Source of the DNA: Centroberyx gerrardi
Taxonomy: Eukaryota > Chordata > Actinopteri > Beryciformes > Berycidae
DNA length: 64,000 bases
Reading direction: 5' to 3'
NCBI RefSeq assembly: GCF_048128805.1
Contig: NC_136019.1
Coordinates: forward strand, 17,567,381 to 17,631,380
Positions within the stretch are counted from its first letter, which is position 1; every line of letters starts with the position of its first letter. This document shows, one piece after another, positions 11,150 through 22,275 of the stretch. Position numbers and translations under genes: made by a program. A model generated the notes under the pieces. It saw nothing but the letters and a program-made list of their open reading frames with translations, was not told where the DNA came from and ran no database searches.

Positions 11150-12432
11150 AGGATATTCCTATCAACTCACAGAGGCCAAATGGTTTGTATGGGGGACAGT
11201 CAGTCTGGCTTTCTTTATAATTATGCTGGAGTTCCCCAATCAATACTAGGTTCTCTCTTGTTCACTGTCTACATTAATGAGTTGCCATTTATCTGTCCAC
11301 AAGTGGATACAGATGACACAGTTTTTTTATATTTATGGGAAAAGTAAATTAGAAGTTGCCCAGAAACTAACAAAAGCTATGAACAGTGTTTCTGAATGTG
11401 TTTCTGAAAAGTCTGTATGTATTTCTCTAAAAGGTCCGTAATACTCACCCTGATGTGACTGTAAATGGGGGAAAAATAACAATTGTGGATAATTATAAGT
11501 ACCTTGGTATACTGTAATCTGGATTCTCATTTAACATTCAATAAACAAGTAAATAAAGATGCAAAAACCATTACATTTGGACTATTTAATTTCAGGCTAA
11601 TTAGACCTTATCTTTCAATGCAGGCAGCCAAATTATACATGTATGGGATGATATTGTCTCATCTGAGTTAGTGCCTGACCTGTTGGTCCCAAACAGCAGG
11701 AGCTACCACTTAAGACCACTTGAATCTGGTCAAACAAACACTGAAAGTCTTGGACAGAAAGCATAACAGACCATCATTGTCAGATCATTTCCAAGTATAA
11801 TTTATTTAGTATGGACAGCTTTTAACAGTACACAGATGCATGTCTTATATATTCTTAATGGACCAGCTCCTCCAGTTCTAAGTGTTTATATTACACAGAA
11901 GAATAAAAACTCCAGGCTAATGAGGGCAGTGACCAGGGTAGACTGTGTCGTCCCATACAACAGAGTAAACATGGAAAGTCTGCTTCTAACATCTGGAATA
12001 AACTCCCAGTAGGGAGCAGAAACTGCACATATTACCACACTTTTAAACTTAAATTGAATTAATAAAAATCGAAATAAATGTGTACACATACATAATGTTG
12101 CCAGGTGGTTTTACTTTGATTGGTAAAAACTCTTGACAATTTGGTATGATTGTGTGTTAATGATGCAGTTGCATCTTTCTGATGTAAGGATACTATTTGT
12201 ACAATCTTTTTTAATTGTAATTTATTGTATTGAGCTATTTGTTTGATGTATTTGCTATAATATGCTTTGTATGAATACTTTTAATGTACCTTTTAATGTC
12301 CTCCTGTTCAGGGTGCAAATGAGCTCCTACAGCTAACCCTGGCACATTTACATTGATATTACCTTGTGATATTGATGTTTATTGATGTCCATTGTCCCTG
12401 ATGACATAAATAAATAAATAAATAAATACATA
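11150..12432 (+). mobile_element. LINE reverse-transcriptase fragment (L2/CR1/Rex1-like) with A-rich 3' tail
   Basis: Translating the plus strand with several stops and frame changes gives the second half of a LINE reverse transcriptase: GVPQSILGSLLFTVYIN (about 11230-11277), a degraded TDDTVFLY catalytic box, then YLGI-like and LDSHLTFNKQV motifs (about 11500-11545) and the C-terminal block around LYMYGMILSHLS. It ends in TAAA-type repeats at 12407-12430, as LINE 3' ends do. The 5' half is missing. It lies exactly where the exons of a C-type NITR would be expected, upstream of a relic of such a gene's 3' flank. Confidence 0.75.
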
Positions 12433-12466
12433 AATACATACATACATACATACATACATACATACG
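12405..12466. repeat. AAAT and CATA microsatellite
   Basis: Tandem AAAT units followed by about eight CATA units, at the 3' end of the LINE fragment. It marks the border with the NITR-flank relic that starts at 12467. Confidence 0.9.
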
Positions 12467-13065
12467 GGTAATGTAGATTTTCCTGAAATAGAAATAGTTT
12501 TTCGAAGTGATTTCACCTAAATATGATGACTGTAAAGCCTTGCCGTACAATAATCCAAATATGCTTTCAGAGGACTGAGGGACATGACTTAACTGTTGAA
12601 CTTTTATAAATGTATATAAAAGACATTGTACTTAAATCTATCACTATGCCTGTTACAATGTGCAGAGAAGAACTACATGTTTGTGGTGCTGGTGGGGTTA
12701 GCAACTGTAGAGGGTTTGTTACTATTGGAAAATAAGTAGTGAAAATAAAATAAAAAATACCATGTACACTGGAAGACCTGCAAATTCCACTTTGGCTTTC
12801 AGAAAATCATGGCATGCATAAACGACAGAGCTGTATGGATTGGTAAGCAGAGACTGATTTGTCTGAACGTTTGAAGATTGGTCCTTTTTTGTGAAACTTT
12901 GGGTGTGAGTCCAAAATAATTACACAAACCACACCTTTATTGGCATTTTGATGCTACATGTTAGCTAATTTGAGTGCACACATTTTAGTTTAACCTTGCA
13001 ATATTGCTATTTACTTTGGCTTACAGTTAAAGGTTAAATGCTACATGTAGTAGCCTTTAAGTAGA
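12467..13065 (+). pseudogene. Relic of the 3' flank of a lost C-type NITR gene
   Basis: 12467-12590 is clearly similar to 32746-32880, and 12594-12790 to 33085-33355: shared phrases include ATGATGACTGTAAAGCCTTG and TGCAGAGAAGAACTACAT. Both matching segments lie just downstream of the stop codon of NITR gene C. 12905-13065 matches 36490-36650, which also follows gene C. No C-type exon remains upstream; a LINE fragment occupies that place. The simplest reading is a duplicated C-type gene whose coding part was lost. No promoter or ORF is visible here. Confidence 0.72.
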
Positions 13066-13608
13066 TGTAGAGTAGATGACGTGGCAGAGCTCTGCAGAGC
13101 ATCTAATCAAAAGTTTAATCTTTTAAATCTTTGGTGCACAGGATTTCGAAACCACTCAGGACTGATTTCTGTTGCGATCCATATAATCACCATAAAATGT
13201 AAAAAAAAAAAAAAAAGCTCCAGCATGTCAAATGGCGATCAACTCAGCCTTCAGAGAGAAAGCTGATATCGTCTCTATATAAGGACTTTATTGAAGTTTT
13301 CAAAACTGAGAACAGTACCAGCTATAAAATGAAATGGCAGCTAATAAGCAGGTCTGGACTGTGTGATTATAAAGCAGCCGTGAAGACAGAAATGGCTGCT
13401 CTTAGCAATACTGTAGGAGAAATGGAGAAGAGCATATCCTGAAAGACCCAAAACATAATAATTGACCATAATGTAATAACTGCCCATATTAAAATAAAAT
13501 CAGATCTAGTAAAGCCCATAACACAATAAAAATCCAATAACGTAATAAAATCTTAAACCTTTTTTGCCCATAATGTAATAACTTTTTATGTCATTACTAG
13601 TTTATTAC
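13066..13608. other. Unassigned AT-rich sequence
   Basis: A poly-A run at 13201-13216 and, at about 13230-13445, a translation ending in KTEMAALSNTVGEMEKS that resembles the coiled-coil part of a LINE ORF1 but is too short to assign. 13450-13600 holds repeated CATAATGTAATAAC-like phrases. No gene seen. Confidence 0.4.
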
Positions 13609-14454
13609 TGTATTTCCTCTAATAGTGGCCGGTAGTCAATTAAAAGCCGGGTCTCCGATAATGGCCGGGGCCGTGGTCGACATGAACAAATAAAGGCCGG
13701 CCTCAAATACAAGCCGGGGAAAAAAACAAAGGAAACAAGACTAGGTCAAAACCGTGTCCGTCTCCTCTCTCCGCCGCTGTCCTCTCCACCGCGTCCACGG
13801 CCCATACCTATCGGGGACACCCGGTGACGCATCGGCGTCGGGACCCCGCCGAAATCTCGGCCGGATCACCGGGAACAAATCGGCGCCCAGCTATCGGCAC
13901 TGGCCGGAACCGTGCCCCCGGGGTAACTCGAAGCGTCGGCAGTAAGCCCTCGGTGCGCCGAAACCTCCATGTCGCCGACAGAACAGAGGGCTGTCAGGTG
14001 GACTGAGCTCGTGCATCGAAACAAACGCTGATATGATATAATTGTATAGATTCTACTTTAGCTTCAGTTAGCTTCAGTTAGCTTCAGCTTACATGCAAAC
14101 AACAGTGGATACCGGTAAACTCCTGGCGCCTGTTATACATGTAACTGTAGTTTGTAGTAACGTACAAGTGCCACAAGATGGCTCGGCCGGCGGAAGTCTC
14201 TGGAGCATGCCGTCGTCGATTACCGTAATTATCATAATGCATTGCAGTAACAAAAAAACGGCTACCTAACGTACCCCAACAGAAGCAGATCAGAAAATCA
14301 AACTTCATACTAAAATATGAGCAAATATACTTATCAAACAGAGGGAATTAGAAATAAAGGCCTGTCTCTAATATAAGCCTGCTTCCAATAAAGGCCTGGT
14401 ACCCTCTGCAGTTGAGGTAAATAAAGGCCCGGGCCAACATTAGAGGAAATATGG
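13609..14454. mobile_element. CpG-rich terminal-inverted-repeat element
   Basis: The left end (TATTTCCTCTAATAGTGGCC at 13611) and the right end (ATTAGAGGAAATATG, about 14439-14453) are inverted copies. The motif ATAAAGGCC/AAGCCGG recurs inside both ends. The interior (about 13745-14010) is strikingly GC- and CpG-rich in an otherwise AT-rich region. No transposase is present, so it would be non-autonomous. I do not recognise the superfamily, and the target-site duplication is unclear. Three copies of a GTTAGCTTCA unit lie at about 14058-14088. Confidence 0.6.
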
Positions 14455-14499
14455 TACATTACAGGCCTTATAACAATATTTATAATAATAAATGCCTTT

Positions 14500-14561
14500 T
14501 AATTTACTGTGTTGTTCTTTTTGGAATAGACTATTTCTCTGGAGAGTATGTGTAACCCCCC

Positions 14562-14609
<48 letters not shown>

Positions 14610-15690
14610 TATACTTTTTTTGGTCTTTTTCTCTCTTCTTTGTACTTTATTCATGTTATTATAGAATGTTGATTATAGCTTGCCTAAGGCACTGTCTTTT
14701 GCATATCAGTCCGCACCAGAGTGTATCAGGCGCAAGGATACAAGGGGTTAAGTGGCTCGTGTAAATTCAGAGCAGAGAAACTAACTTGCTGTCATTAGCA
14801 TGTGTGATCAACCTGCAACATATTGCCTGAATATTGTATTTCTTCGATAGACTGTGCTCCAGATATAGACCGGTTTCGCATTGCCTTGCCATTCCCATTG
14901 GCGGGCTTCACTGCTTCCAATCCACTTCCGACTGCTGCGCCATGGCGACTAGGCGCAGATGCTGCTGTGAGCAGGGAGCCGGCTGGGAGTAACAGTGTCG
15001 CCCTCTAGTGGAGTGAATCAGTTATGATCCACAGTGGACCTCGGTGGATGAAAAGACAGTCACCTCGCCAACAGTACTGTTGCAAGTAAGACTGTTCTGG
15101 ATTACGGGCCCCATTGGATACAATTTGGACTGCATATTATTGTTTTTTTTCTATGTTCACTTAGATAGTGTTACATATACAAGCAGACTACTTTTTCCAT
15201 TTTACAAGCCTTATTGTATTTTAAGTGTCTGTAGTCGTTGCCCTTTAGTATTATTTTATATAAGTGAATGACAATTATATCACTATAACATTAACATAAA
15301 AATTGTAAGATAAACATTGAAACATGTAATGACATATCTTTCAGACACATGATGCTTTTCAGCCCATCTCAATCCAGAAAGCAAGGCTTAGAGACAATGT
15401 GACAGTTTTCAATACAAATTTAAACTCAGGCAACAGTGTCATTCTGTCAATACTGTTCATACTGTATATACACCATACTGAATATACTATATATATTACA
15501 TCTTGCATATTCATATATCTTGCATACTCATATCCACTATCAACCTACTGTTATGACCCACTCAACAACCAATCAGGTATTCTGCAGGATGAAAATGATG
15601 AACCAATCAGAAACTTGACAGATCTGGCATGATGTTAAGACTGCTGTTGCGTCAATAAGTCAGAATTGCTGTGGAGAAGAAGCAGAACGA
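14500..15690 (+). promoter_or_regulatory. Upstream region of NITR gene A
   Basis: Noncoding. From 14743 it is almost identical to 22172 onwards upstream of gene B; a GC-rich block at 14849-15110 (matching 22279-22540) has no counterpart upstream of D, E or G. Nearest the gene are two CCAAT boxes, each in CCAATCAG, at 15569-15573 and 15603-15607. Both boxes and their spacing recur upstream of B, D, E and G, which makes them the best promoter candidates (NF-Y-type sites by family knowledge). No convincing TATA box was seen. Confidence 0.55.
14563..14606. repeat. CA microsatellite
   Basis: A C-run followed by about 20 CA units. The paralogous upstream region of gene B has a much shorter run at 21232-21248. 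Confidence 0.95.
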
Positions 15691-17709
15691 ATGATGGAGC
15701 TAGGAGCAGAGAAGATGATGGTGTACATTCTCAATGTTTTCCTGCTCTGTAATCTGTGTAAGTAACAAATTTCCACTTGTGGGATCTTTTCATGAGAGTC
15801 TACACACACAGATTGATTATACGATTTACACTTCCCGCTTTTCTGTTTGTTTCAGGTGTGGCACAGTTCAATGACATCTCTCAGCCTGTTTCTTTCCAAA
15901 CTGCGGAGCTGGGAGACCCAGTTACTATTGAATGTCAGATAAACAGTGTTATAAGAAGTAGAGTATGGTACAAATTAACTACTGGAAGGAGACTAGAGTG
16001 TGTGGCATCAATACATACTTCCAATAGTCACCATTATTCAGTAAACTTTAATGGCATCAAAAATGACTTGAGCATATCTGCTACAACGTGGGAGGACATT
16101 GGAACATACTACTGTGGAGTGTTATATTTGAACTCCATTGAATTTGGAACAGGAACCTTTCTGATGCTAAAAGGTATTTTATATGTGCAATTTACCATTA
16201 AACTTGCATCCCAGGCTAAATGAACATGAATGTGAACTTCATGTCAGTGATCACAATTCATTTGGTTTCTTCCCCAAGGTCCAAAGATGAACAGTGACTC
16301 TGTTGTTCAGCAGCCAGTGTCTAAGTCAGTCCAGCCAGGAGACTCTGTAACTCTCAACTGTTCTGTTCACACTGGCAACTGTGCAGGGGAAGACACTAGT
16401 GTCTTTTGGCTGAAAAACTCACAAAATTCTGGTCCTGAAATGATTTACTACTCTGGAAATAAGAATGACAGCTGTGAGAAGACTGAGACTGGCTCTCAAC
16501 AAACTAGCTGTGTCTACAACCTTCCCAAGAAGAACCTCAGCTCTGCCGATGCTGGAACCTACTACTGCGTTGTGGCTTCATGCGGGGAGATCCTGTTTGG
16601 AAATGGGACCGAGCTCAATATTAAAAGTAAGACATCAAAGCTAAAGATGTGAAGGATTTCATTCCAAGATGCTATATATTGATTTTGAGGGGGGGGGGGG
16701 GGGGGGGATTCCTGAAATGCATAAGTTGATAATTAAAAGAATACAGGTGACCCCATCCTCTATAATATTTTAAATGATGCGTACACAGCAAATTTTCCAG
16801 TGTAGATCCAAATGTAGATGTTTTTTTCAGTGACAATTATTTGGAGGTGACAAGTGTTAACTGGAAAGATATAAAGCTGATATGGCTCTGGTCTAAAAGT
16901 GTTGAATTAACTTTGATTGTGTGGACTTATATTAAAACTAGCAGTGTTCATTTTTACACTCTCAACATTAAATTAACACTGACGATTTTGCTGTGCATCT
17001 CAATTTTTATATTAATGTCTGCAACCAATGTGAGAGACCAGAAACCATTCAGTGTGTTTTGTTTTGTTTTTTGAAATGGCAGTTATTGCACTTACAGCTT
17101 TTTTTATTATGCTTATTCTCTTTGGTGTTAAGGAAACTTAACGGCACTTGACCTGAGTCCAACTGTTGTTGCACTGGCTTTGTCAAACATCGTTCTTGGG
17201 ATGGCAACACTTCTACTTGTATGGGCACTTTGCAAGAGTCGGAGCAAAGGTCCCACAGGTATTGCAAATTCCACATTATAATCATTAGCTGTACATCTGT
17301 ATCAGAAGAGTGACATATTCTCTTAAATTCTGTAGCATTGACAGTAGTTATCTTTGACTCTCTCTTCAGAGGAAACTGATGGATCTTCTGAAAGCAATCA
17401 GGTAATGCAATTCTTTTTTTTTTTAATTACCAACCACTGATTTTACTCAAAGTTCAACATTGACATTGCCACATGTACATTTGCATGGCATATTTGTCTG
17501 TCTGTTTTCCATTATACCTTTCTGTCTCAAACTGTCAGAACAAGTCTCTAATACTTTATTTCCATTTCCATCTTCCTCAGACTAGTGATGCAGTTCACTA
17601 TGCAGCAGTGAGTTTGGCTCCCAGAAGCTCCTCCTCCAGGCCGGTCAAAGTGAAATACAGTAGAGACGCTGTATTGTATTCTGAGGTCAGGCACCGTCAA
17701 CAGGACTGA
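15691..17709 (+). CDS. NITR gene A: inhibitory-type receptor (V + I domains, TM, two ITIMs)
   Basis: Six exons: 15691-15757 (signal peptide), 15856-16173 (V), 16279-16626 (I), 17133-17258 (membrane), 17370-17401, 17581-17709. All borders have AG/GT and phases fit, giving 339 residues. The V domain has Cys49, Trp60, YYC at 107-109 and J-like FGTG at 119-122. The I domain has six cysteines and ends CGEILFGNG. The membrane helix is about 255-277. The tail carries two ITIMs, VHYAAV (Tyr304) and VLYSEV (Tyr330), which in this family recruit SH2 phosphatases to dampen leukocyte activation. A polyadenylation signal AATAAA lies at 17757-17762. It differs from gene B at only a few residues. Ligand unknown. 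NITR identity rests on the J-like motifs and six-cysteine I domain. Confidence 0.88.
16688..16707. repeat. Poly-G run in intron 3 of gene A
   Basis: About 20 consecutive G. The homologous place in gene B (24058-24070) has about 13. Confidence 0.9.
16783..16995. mobile_element. MITE in intron 3 of gene A
   Basis: The ends ACACAGCAAA...CCAGTGT and ACACTGACGATTTTGCTGTG are imperfect inverted copies. The same element sits at the same intron position in B (about 24146-24362), E (about 49082-49310) and G (about 57770-58005), and in truncated form in D (about 39093-39250). It therefore predates the duplication of these genes. Confidence 0.65.
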
Positions 17710-17762
17710 GAGGTTTAGTCCTGGACAGGTGGAGATATGAGGGAGAATTAATATCAAATAAA

Positions 17763-19363
17763 TATCTCTTGTTGACTCTCATACATAAAGAATATTCAAA
17801 TATGACCAAAGACCTCTCTGTCATGTTCTTTGTGAAATATGAACAAGCCAGCCACAGGAATAGCACTACTTACTTTTTCAATTATTACATTTTTTACATT
17901 TATATAAATCTGCAATAAGCAATATGACAGTTTACAACCAATCCTGAAACAAATGTTTGCTATGTGGAGATTCCATTGAGACATAATGATATAAACCAAT
18001 ATCCACACACCAACCGCCAGCTACTAGTGGTTAAATTATTATGATGGGCCATGAAACAGAAAGGGCAGAACCTACAACACAAACTAACAATTCACAAGAC
18101 CAAATGTGCAGTGCAAAATAATGCTTAATAAATGGTTCAATAAAACATTTGAGTGCAATGTGTTTGCAGTTGTCTATCAAAGCATGCTCATAAAATAAGA
18201 CAAGGGTTTATTAATACCTTCTAACCAGAAATGTCAGCGCAGGTTGCACTTTTCAAACTAGCCAAGTCTCAGCCTTTAACTTGTGTTGTCTCTCCTGCAG
18301 TAAAGGTAGTGTGTGAGTTTCCATTTCTGGAAAATTAAGTCCTTGCAGAGCTTTTACACAGGAAGACTGACCTATAGCCTCAAGCCCACAGCGTCTTGCA
18401 GTTCAACCAGCCAGGTCTCACAAAATTCTGTGAAATGAGCATGATGTCTTAAAATAGAAACATGTTCTGCACACAAAAAGTGAGAGAAACGCGTTTCCCC
18501 ACCAGAACGGATTATGTGGAGGAGACACGACTAGAAACAGGAAGTAGTTTGACATTGAAATAGTGAAAGTAAGGGTGTGGAGGTCGAGGTGGTGACTGGG
18601 CAGATACATTTACCTTCAACTTCAATGACCTGGGTTCAGTTCCCTACTCATGTAAAGAAGTACTCTAGTGTGAGTGAAGTTTTCATTTTCAGTTTTTATT
18701 AATTAATCTTGACCAAAGACTTACCCTAACCTTAATTCAATTGTTTTTGTTGCCTAACATTAAAGTTTCAGTTCCTTAAATTCTACTTTCCTAAACTTAA
18801 CCTTTAGTTAACCTTTTCATGTAACATGTAAAAAAAACATGTCCAATCGCTATTGTCATTCAATCCTCAGCAATCATCAGAGCTGTTTGTGAGCTGCAAT
18901 ATGAGATCAAGAAGCGGACCAAGTCACAGTGAACAGGACATAACATCCATCAATCAACATAAGATAGACTCAACACTTCTTCCAGTATTTAAAGTACCTA
19001 GTCTTATTACATAAGAAACTGTACATCCAACCAAGCAAAGAGCTATCCACTGAAATGAAATGAAGCAGTCATTACACTGAGGCCTATTGACCTTTGCCCA
19101 TATGCTCTGCACCTCTTTCAGTGCAGCAGCCTTTGTGGTTTTCAGCAGGATGTAGAGGTGTTTGTGCTCACACATACATGCTCCTCATGCCACTAAAGAC
19201 CATTATAGCATCCAAAACCAGCACATTTGTTACATATGGTATCTAATCAACCTAAAGGACCCACAATTAACTCATCAGGTCACTTGTAATTATAATAATG
19301 TAATGTAAAATAATAATAATAAATATAGCATAGCAGCAATGCACTGGATTTCACTATAAGAGC
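17763..19363. other. 3' flank of gene A, duplicated downstream of gene B
   Basis: Nearly identical to 25121-26702 with small indels (for example two extra bases at 25817). The homology stops at ...TTTCACTATAAGAG. Parts also resemble the flank of gene C (33380-34080), including the phrase GTGGTTTTCAGCAGGATG. No coding potential recognised; includes ACCCTAACCTTAA near 18721. Confidence 0.7.
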
Positions 19364-19591
19364 ATCACAATGATGAAATATGCTGTCAGAGCAACGGCAT
19401 GGCTCTTTGACGTGTTTTTAAATAGTTTTTTAATACAATGGAGTTCTATGGCTGCTGGGACATGGCTGCATTGGGCATCGGCTACATGGACGAGACTTGT
19501 TAGCAAAACAAAATCATTGCTGATTTAGTTATTTTCATAGGATTTGTTGACGGTAAGAAATGCATTAAAAACACCAGCCTAATCCTTTAAG
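19364..19591. mobile_element. Partial copy of the TTAA-flanked inverted-repeat element
   Basis: It matches the right part of the complete element at 40345-40962 (shared GCAACGGCATGGCTCTTTGA and GGACATGGCTGCATTGGGC) and ends CACCAGCCTAATCC next to TTAA (19588-19591). The left part is absent. It begins exactly where homology between the A and B flanks ends. Confidence 0.7.
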
Positions 19592-19844
19592 ACTGATTGC
19601 AAGAGGCTTACAATGGCTAGCAACGGCAACATCTTGCCCCCCCTCCCCCTACCCCTCCCTAGTGTTTGAGAGTAGAAGAAAAAGAGCTGCCCCATGAACA
19701 CCAAACATAACTGTTACCATTTGTTGCTATGAATGGTTTTATCTTGTGACTAGTGTTCCTGACTGAACTTGCAAAGTAAAACGGTTTCTATTTTGTGCCA
19801 TAAAGCAATAGAGCACATTTCCTGTGGCACCTAGTGTCAAATGC
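19592..19844. other. Spacer shared with the upstream blocks of D and E
   Basis: The last part (AAAGCAATAGAGCACATTTCC then GTGGCACCTAGTGTCAAATGC) matches 36910-36960 and 47005-47026. No gene seen. Confidence 0.5.
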
Positions 19845-20419
19845 TGTCACGATCCAGCCTCCGTGAACCTGTCTGCTGGTTGTGGGTGTGTTTTGGTTTT
19901 GTCTGTCTGGCTATTCGTTTCCCTTGCCCGCTCTCTCTCCACACCTGGTCTTCATCCACAATCAGTGCACCTGTCCCAGATCAAGCCATCGCCACTCCTC
20001 TTCACTCCAGTATAAAGATGCTGCAGAGAGAGCCAGTCACTGCTGGATCGTTGTGCCATACATGGTTTGTTGTTGTGCACACTTCCAGCTCTCTAGTTGT
20101 CTGTTTGCCTGCTTGTTTGCCAGTCTGCCTGTTGCCAGCAGCTTTACGCCTGTTCTCCCTGTCTCCAGGAACGCCTGTTTGCCTGCCCGCCTCGTCTGCT
20201 CGCCATGCCCCGCCAGCCAGCTCTCATCCTGGGAATCACCTCCACCTGGCTGCCTTCCCCACGGACTTCCCTCCCCAAGACCCCAGCTCAAACTGCCAGT
20301 CTTCTTCTCTTCGTCACCGTTGAGCAGAGAACAAAGACTTAATAATTAGACTTGACAAGTAATTTTGACCTTACCTGTTCGTCCTGGTCTGCATTTGGGT
20401 TCAGCCTAGATTCCTGACA
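19845..20419 (+). mobile_element. Solo LTR with 5-base target-site duplication
   Basis: Starts TGTCACGATCC and ends CCTGACA, so it has TG...CA ends and is 575 bases long. It is flanked by AATGC on both sides (19840-19844 and 20420-20424). The paralogous site at about 47020-47030 reads GTGTCAAATGCAGTG without any insert, confirming both borders. An LTR retrotransposon probably inserted here and then recombined down to one LTR. The open frames inside it (for example 19841-20349) are not meaningful. Strand is arbitrary. Confidence 0.85.
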
Positions 20420-20424
20420 AATGC

Positions 20425-21330
20425 AGTGTAAAGGACAGTCTTGCCAGTCTTCTTGGCCATGGAGTTTTGTCTTTTGTTTACGGTAATTACATTGTCTCAA
20501 AATGAATATGGTGATATGCTTTACCTAGCACCTTTTAAATTTTGTTGCATTTATTTCTGTACTTATTTACTTTTCTATTCTTTAAGTTACCAATGCTGCT
20601 GGGAATCATCTGGATGTGGACTGTCAAGACAAGTCTGCCGCAGCAGCAAGACTGAAATAAGTTTTGACTGGAAGACACCAACACTCAGCCTAATGCCAAC
20701 ACAACACAGCATGCCACACAACATGCACGTTATGTTGTGTATGGTTAATTTAAAGAATATTTCATTTTATGGTAGTTTGCTGTACTTTCAGTAAAGACTG
20801 ATACAATTGAATTTATAAACATGAGCAGAGTGTTAAATGTCTAAATTGTAATGCTTGGTCTATTCCCCATGCGTCTGTCTTGGTTTGACCAGCTTGTAAA
20901 TGTCCCCCTGTGTGTAAGTCTTGTGTGGTCAGTTTGTTTACTTCACTTGTATTTATCAACTCGTATTTTGAGTTCGGAGTGAGTTAGTTAGTTGACTTCA
21001 GTTTTAATGTGCCCAAGAACAGTTCTTTTTTTGTAACAATCTTATTTTCTGTCATTTTACCTTTTTCTGACTTTACTACCCATATTTTCTTTGTTACCAT
21101 CCTTGTGGATCAATAAATCCTTTAATTTTGAGCACTCTACCTAGTCTACTCCTCACATCTGTCTAATTCCTAGGAAAAGTCAACAAAATCATTGTCTTAC
21201 TATTTCTCTGTAGAGTATGTGTAACCCCCCCCACACACACACACACACTTAAACTTGTATACTTTTTTTTTTGTCTTTTTCTCTCTTCTTTGTACTTTAT
21301 TCATGTTATTATAGAATGTTGATTATAGCT
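20425..21330. other. Ancient upstream block shared with gene D
   Basis: Similar to 36960-37590 upstream of D, and in shorter form to 47040-47450 (E) and 55965-56200 (G): shared phrases include TTTAAGTTACCA, GTCAATAAATCC and ATTTCTCTGGAGAGTATG-like text. No ORF of interest. Confidence 0.6.
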
Positions 21331-21333
21331 CGC

Positions 21334-21720
21334 CGAAGGGGGGCAATCACACCGAGAAACGTCGCTACAGGCGCAGCCGCTTCAAAACCGCTCGGTGCGC
21401 CTGTGGAGCAGGGCTGCGTGTGCGACCGGGTTAAAGACCGCTAATATCAGCTTTTCATCTGTGTTTTCCTCTGTCCCACCACATCAAAGGGCATCAAAAC
21501 AGGAAGGAAAACCCGCCTTCTGCTTGATTTGATTGTCTGCCTAGCCCAAATGTGACATTGACGAGCGGAAAAGTTGAAAATATTTGAACTTTTATGCGCG
21601 CCAGAAAAACGCGACGCACGTTGCAAGAGAAGAGCGCATGCTAGGCGCTCCGTACCATAGGAAAACAATGGTTTTGGTCGCAACGTGCTTCTAGCGACGC
21701 TTCTCGGTGTGATCGCCCCC
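21334..21720. mobile_element. MITE with 28-base inverted ends, present only upstream of gene B
   Basis: The left end GGGGGCAATCACACCGAGAA and the right end, whose reverse complement is GGGGGCGATCACACCGAGAA, are near-perfect inverted copies that continue to CGTCGCT. The paralogous site upstream of A (GATTATAGCTTGCCTAAGGC, about 14672-14691) lacks it. The flanks GAA/TAA would fit a 3-base TWA-type duplication as in PIF/Harbinger elements, but this is weak. No transposase inside. Confidence 0.72.
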
Positions 21721-21778
21721 TAAGGCACTGTCTTTTGCATATCAGTCCGCACCAGAGTGTATCAGGCGCAAGGATACA

Positions 21779-22275
21779 AGGGGTTAAGTGGCTTGTGTAA
21801 ATTCAGAGCTGAGAAACTAACTTGCTGCCATTAGCATGTGTGATCAACCTGCAACATATTGCCTGAATATTGTATTTCTTCCAGGGGTAAGCATGTATAA
21901 ATAGGTTATAAGGCCCTTAAGCCATTGTGGAAAAGGTTAAATGAATCCCTGAGTGATTTTGTTGCTGTAGGGTTAGAATTCATAGAAATGTTCCTTACTA
22001 GCTAAAGTTAGGTCTACCACAAGCTGGAATGTCTGTTATGTTTTGTCTCAAAGCAGTATTGAAGGTTACGATTATTTTTTTCACAATTACTACATTGCTT
22101 CTTGCAATATATTTGATGGGGAATATTTTATTCATTATTTTATCTTCAATTGGAGGAGTTGGCTACACAGTAAGGGGTTAAGTGGCTCGTGTAAATTCAG
22201 AGCAGAGAAACTAACTTGCTGCCATTAGCATGTGTGATCAACCTGCAACATATTGCCTGAATATTGTATTTCTTC
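21779..22275. repeat. 104-base direct repeat bracketing a 290-base spacer
   Basis: 21778-21881 and 22172-22275 are nearly identical to each other and to 14743-14846. The second copy continues into the gene-B upstream region, the first does not. This looks like the scar of the unequal exchange that produced the A/B duplication. The spacer at 21882-22171 is unique in the window and not recognised. Confidence 0.7.

Noticed and set aside
12405-12466. Possible CRISPR-like array from regular repeats
   Set aside because: Simple AAAT and CATA microsatellite in vertebrate DNA, without spacers.
14823-15271. Open frames repeated upstream of A and B (61 and 75 codons)
   Set aside because: Conserved only because the whole block is a recent duplicate. 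They have no recognisable domain and do not occur upstream of D, E or G.
17049-17285. Minus-strand 78-codon frame across the membrane exon of gene A (and equivalents in B and D)
   Set aside because: Antisense to a spliced exon with good borders and a clear membrane helix.
19841-20349. Overlapping open frames of 150-160 codons in two frames
   Set aside because: They lie wholly inside the solo LTR, are rich in Ser, Pro, Cys and Leu from biased composition, and show no domain.
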